The translations under genes were made by a program, and so were the position numbers. Positions 61,790 to 64,000 of a stretch of DNA of 64,000 bases are shown in pieces. The stretch's first letter is position 1. Each line of letters opens with the position of its first letter. The DNA comes from Halostagnicola larsenii XH-48 (GTDB lineage: Archaea; Halobacteriota; Halobacteria; Halobacteriales; Natrialbaceae): assembly GCF_000517625.1 (NCBI RefSeq), contig NZ_CP007055.1, positions 2,604,001-2,668,000 of the forward strand, in the 5' to 3' direction. The notes under the pieces are model-generated. The model saw only the letters and a program-made list of their open reading frames with translations, did no database searches and had not been told where the DNA came from.

Positions 61790-63520
61790 TCAGTTCAGCG
61801 CCTCGAGATCGAACTCGAACGCCGCAACTGGAACCTCGAGGTCGTGTTCGACGAGCACCTTTGGGTGAAGTTCGCCGATCACGCCGACTTCCTCGCCGTC
61901 GATGACGACCGCGGCGGTTCGTCCGTCGATGAACGACGGGTGTTCGGTCGGGGGCGTCTCGAGGTCGCCACCGAAGTCCCGGACGAGCGTCTGGAGTCGT
62001 CCTTTCGCGTCCTCGTAGGCCGCATCGTGGCGAGCGAGCACGGCACCGACGCTTCGACGTTCGGCGACGCCCGTGTTTTCCGATTCGTCGATCTCGGCCG
62101 CGAAGCCGATCTCCGCGAGGTCCTGGGGATACGAGCGGTGGGTGTTTCGCTCAAGGACCATCACCAGCGAGGGCAGCACCCAGGTCCGGAGCATGGTGTA
62201 GTCCTCGCTGTAGGGTTCTTTGATCGTAGCGGGCTCGCCGACTCCGTAGACGGCCTCGTCCGCACCGTCGTCGTCGAGAGTCGGGATCGACAGCCGATCG
62301 AAGTTCTCCGCCTCGTTGATCATGTGGAAGTTGAGCAGGTCCTCGAATCCGAGCCCGACGAGACTCCGACGAGTCGCGTCCTCGAGGCGACTGCGTTCGT
62401 GTCGACCGCCGACGGTCCCCACGTCGGGGTATCGCGGCTCGAGCTCGTTGAAGCCGTAGGCCCGCCCGAGGTCGTCGATGAGATCCATCGGATGGAGCAC
62501 GTCGACGCGGTAGGGCGGAATCGTCATCTCGTACGTGAGGTCATCAGCTTCGTTTTCCTCCGTCTCGGCCTCGAGTCCCGCCCGCTCGGCCAGATCGATG
62601 ACTTCCTCGGGATCGAGGTCGATACCGAGAATCGTCTCGATGCGGTCGTGGGCGACGGTCTTGGTCTCGAGAGAGAGATCGGGTCGAACGAGTTCGCGCT
62701 CTGGATACGCGACGGTCACCTCCTCGATGGTGCCGCCGCGGGCGCTCAGCGCGTAGCAGATGATCGCGCACATCTTGTCGATCGTCCACTGATCGGTGCC
62801 GGTCAGTTCGACGAACAGGTCCCGCGAGTCCGTCGAAACCTCGGTGCGCCGACCGTTGATCACCGGCGGGAACGAAAACAGTCCGAGTTCGTCGTAAATC
62901 GCCGGATAGCGCTCGGTATCACGAACGAGGTCGGCGTAGGTTTCGCCGGTGGGGTGCTCGGAGAGCACGTCCGCGGGCGTCATTTCCTGGTCCGAATCCA
63001 GCGGAACGAACCGGTCGCCGTCGGAAGCAATGCCGGTGTAGCGTACGCTCGAGTCGGCGTCCCCGGCCGAACTCCCCTTGAGCATGGTGAGATCGTGGAT
63101 ACCGATCGCCCCTTTCGCGCGCTTGCGGCCCATCGTCGCGTGGAGCTTTTCTTGCAACTGGATGAGCGAATCCAACGCGTCCTCGTCTAGATTCACGCCG
63201 CGGACGACCGCGCCCGTGACGTACGGTCGCTCGTCTGGCACCGCATCGTCGACGGTGATCGTCCACTCGGGCGAGTTCGTGTTCGGCACGTAGACGCCCC
63301 GATCGTCGCCGTACTGGTAGCGAAGCGATCGGGCGACGCCTTCGACGGAGAGGCGGTCGAGCCGGTCGGGCGCGAATTCGAGTTCGAACTCGTCGTCCTC
63401 GGTTCGGCCCTCGAACTCCAGACCGAGTCCGAACAGGTCCTCGATCAGGTCGTCGTCGCTCTTTTCGTCGGCGCTGGTTAACTCGCGCAGTTCGTCGGGA
63501 TCGATTTCGACCGTGGGCAT
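61790..63520 (-). CDS. pheT: Phenylalanyl-tRNA synthetase beta subunit
   Basis: A 576-residue archaeal/eukaryal-type PheRS beta chain. The B3/B4 editing region lies at about 90-280, with B5 and the catalytic-like core following (YRVDVLHPMDLIDDLGRAYGFNEL; SRLEDATRRSLVGLGFEDLLNFHMIN). No bacterial EMAP or anticodon-like extensions, as expected. Its ATG overlaps the pheS stop by one base (TGATG), so translation is coupled. Joins Phe to tRNA as an alpha2-beta2 enzyme. Confidence 0.96.
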   Translation of the reverse strand: MPTVEIDPDELRELTSADEKSDDDLIEDLFGLGLEFEGRTEDDEFELEFAPDRLDRLSVEGVARSLRYQYGDDRGVYVPNTNSPEWTITVDDAVPDERPYVTGAVVRGVNLDEDALDSLIQLQEKLHATMGRKRAKGAIGIHDLTMLKGSSAGDADSSVRYTGIASDGDRFVPLDSDQEMTPADVLSEHPTGETYADLVRDTERYPAIYDELGLFSFPPVINGRRTEVSTDSRDLFVELTGTDQWTIDKMCAIICYALSARGGTIEEVTVAYPERELVRPDLSLETKTVAHDRIETILGIDLDPEEVIDLAERAGLEAETEENEADDLTYEMTIPPYRVDVLHPMDLIDDLGRAYGFNELEPRYPDVGTVGGRHERSRLEDATRRSLVGLGFEDLLNFHMINEAENFDRLSIPTLDDDGADEAVYGVGEPATIKEPYSEDYTMLRTWVLPSLVMVLERNTHRSYPQDLAEIGFAAEIDESENTGVAERRSVGAVLARHDAAYEDAKGRLQTLVRDFGGDLETPPTEHPSFIDGRTAAVVIDGEEVGVIGELHPKVLVEHDLEVPVAAFEFDLEALN

Positions 63521-64000
63521 CAGTAAGTCACCTCCGTCTCTCGCAGCAGTTCCAGATCACACAGCGTGCCGTGGATGTCGCGGATGTCCTCGAAGCCGTA
63601 CATCAACATCAGCAGACGCTCCAAGGCCAGCCCCCACGCCATTACGTCACAGTCGACGCCGAGGGGCTCGAGCATTTCTTCGCGGAAGATGCCCGAATTA
63701 CCGATCTCGACGAGCTCGCCCGTCGTCGGATGCGTCCCGAACAGTTCGAAGCTCGGCTCCGTGTACGGGTTATAGTGTGGCTTGAACTCGATATCCGTGA
63801 TCCCGAACTGGGCGTAGAACTCCTCGAAGGTACCCATCAGGTCGCGAACGGAGAGGTCTTCGGCCATCACCCAGCCCTCGATCTGGAAGAACTCGAGCAG
63901 GTGCGTCGGATCGAGCGTATCGTTGCGGTAGACCTTCTCGACGCTGAAGAATCGCTGGGGCGGCTCGAGGTCGCCGATCTCCTCGCCGGAGAGGTATCGC
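63520..64000 (-). CDS. pheS: Phenylalanyl-tRNA synthetase alpha subunit, C-terminal part
   Basis: The frame is open from the right edge to the TGA at 63520-63522, about 160 codons. The class II core is visible: [17 protein letters not shown] (motif 2), [26 protein letters not shown] and [23 protein letters not shown] (motif 3). The N-terminus is outside the window. An internal ATG at 63870 is not the start. Confidence 0.95.
   Translation of the reverse strand, partial: RYLSGEEIGDLEPPQRFFSVEKVYRNDTLDPTHLLEFFQIEGWVMAEDLSVRDLMGTFEEFYAQFGITDIEFKPHYNPYTEPSFELFGTHPTTGELVEIGNSGIFREEMLEPLGVDCDVMAWGLALERLLMLMYGFEDIRDIHGTLCDLELLRETEVTY

Noticed and set aside
1-64000. CRISPR arrays, insertion sequences, prophage, rRNA and tRNA genes
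   Set aside because: No spaced repeats of 25-40 bases, transposase-like proteins, integrases or RNA-gene hallmarks were seen anywhere in the window.

Overview
The window is chromosomal DNA from a haloarchaeon, most likely of the Natrialbaceae (Natrinema/Haloterrigena/Natrialba-like). The proteins are strongly acidic and the DNA is GC-rich. The gene set is archaeal: TBP, aIF1A, PCNA, RfcC, PriL, thermosome, Hjc, a Dim2-like KH protein and MC1. Halophile-specific traits include the fused double TatC, a bacterial-type LeuRS, a poly-gamma-glutamate (PGA) synthesis cassette and several haloarchaeal DUF families. I saw no rRNA, tRNA, CRISPR array, insertion sequence or prophage. Many genes are single transcription units with a TATA box about 25-30 bases before the ATG and little or no leader.

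Layout. 0-5.5 kb: lipoprotein, aIF1A, small membrane proteins, a DUF460 RNase H-like protein and RNase Z. 5.7-9.5 kb: a minus-strand PGA cassette (a fused two-domain PgsC, the PgsB ligase, then a Tat-exported PGA-hydrolase-like protein that seems to lack metal ligands). 10-12.6 kb: DUF7282 surface protein, RfcC and a membrane protein. 12.7-18.2 kb: thioesterase, VapBC, TrmG10-type tRNA methylase divergent from TBP, a DUF7344 protein, a secreted protein and HisG. 18.3-23.3 kb: SpoIIM-like protein, an amidohydrolase of S-adenosylhomocysteine/methylthioadenosine salvage, a candidate structured RNA and assimilatory nitrate reductase. 23.5-31.8 kb: divergent TatC and double TatC, an RHH protein, RlmE, PCNA, a HalOD1-like protein, a hydrolase and primase PriL.

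31.8-41.2 kb: SWIM protein, AidB-like acyl-CoA dehydrogenase, Hjc, CPBP protease, DoxX, adenosylhomocysteinase and ferredoxin-nitrite reductase with an overlapping leader ORF. 41.3-48.7 kb: LarE, a PH-domain protein, a Ski2-like helicase with a Sec63-like tail, the KH protein and a thermosome subunit. 48.7-57 kb: a second DoxX, an ornithine cyclodeaminase/alanine dehydrogenase family enzyme, a sugar porter, a sodium symporter and LeuRS. 57-64 kb: Hsp20, peroxiredoxin, prephenate dehydratase, the nitrate transporter NarK, MC1, an AbrB-like protein and PheT-PheS (PheS runs off the right edge).

Nitrate uptake (narK), nitrate reduction (nasA) and nitrite reduction (nirA) lie tens of kb apart but together make an assimilation pathway. 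The least expected signals are outside the ordinary genes: a nested-stem RNA candidate near 20.85-21.06 kb, a dispersed family of hairpin-array elements sharing a CTCGGCAAAA box (48.7, 52.4 and 61.6 kb), the nirA leader ORF, and the PGA cassette with its odd hydrolase and no PgsA.
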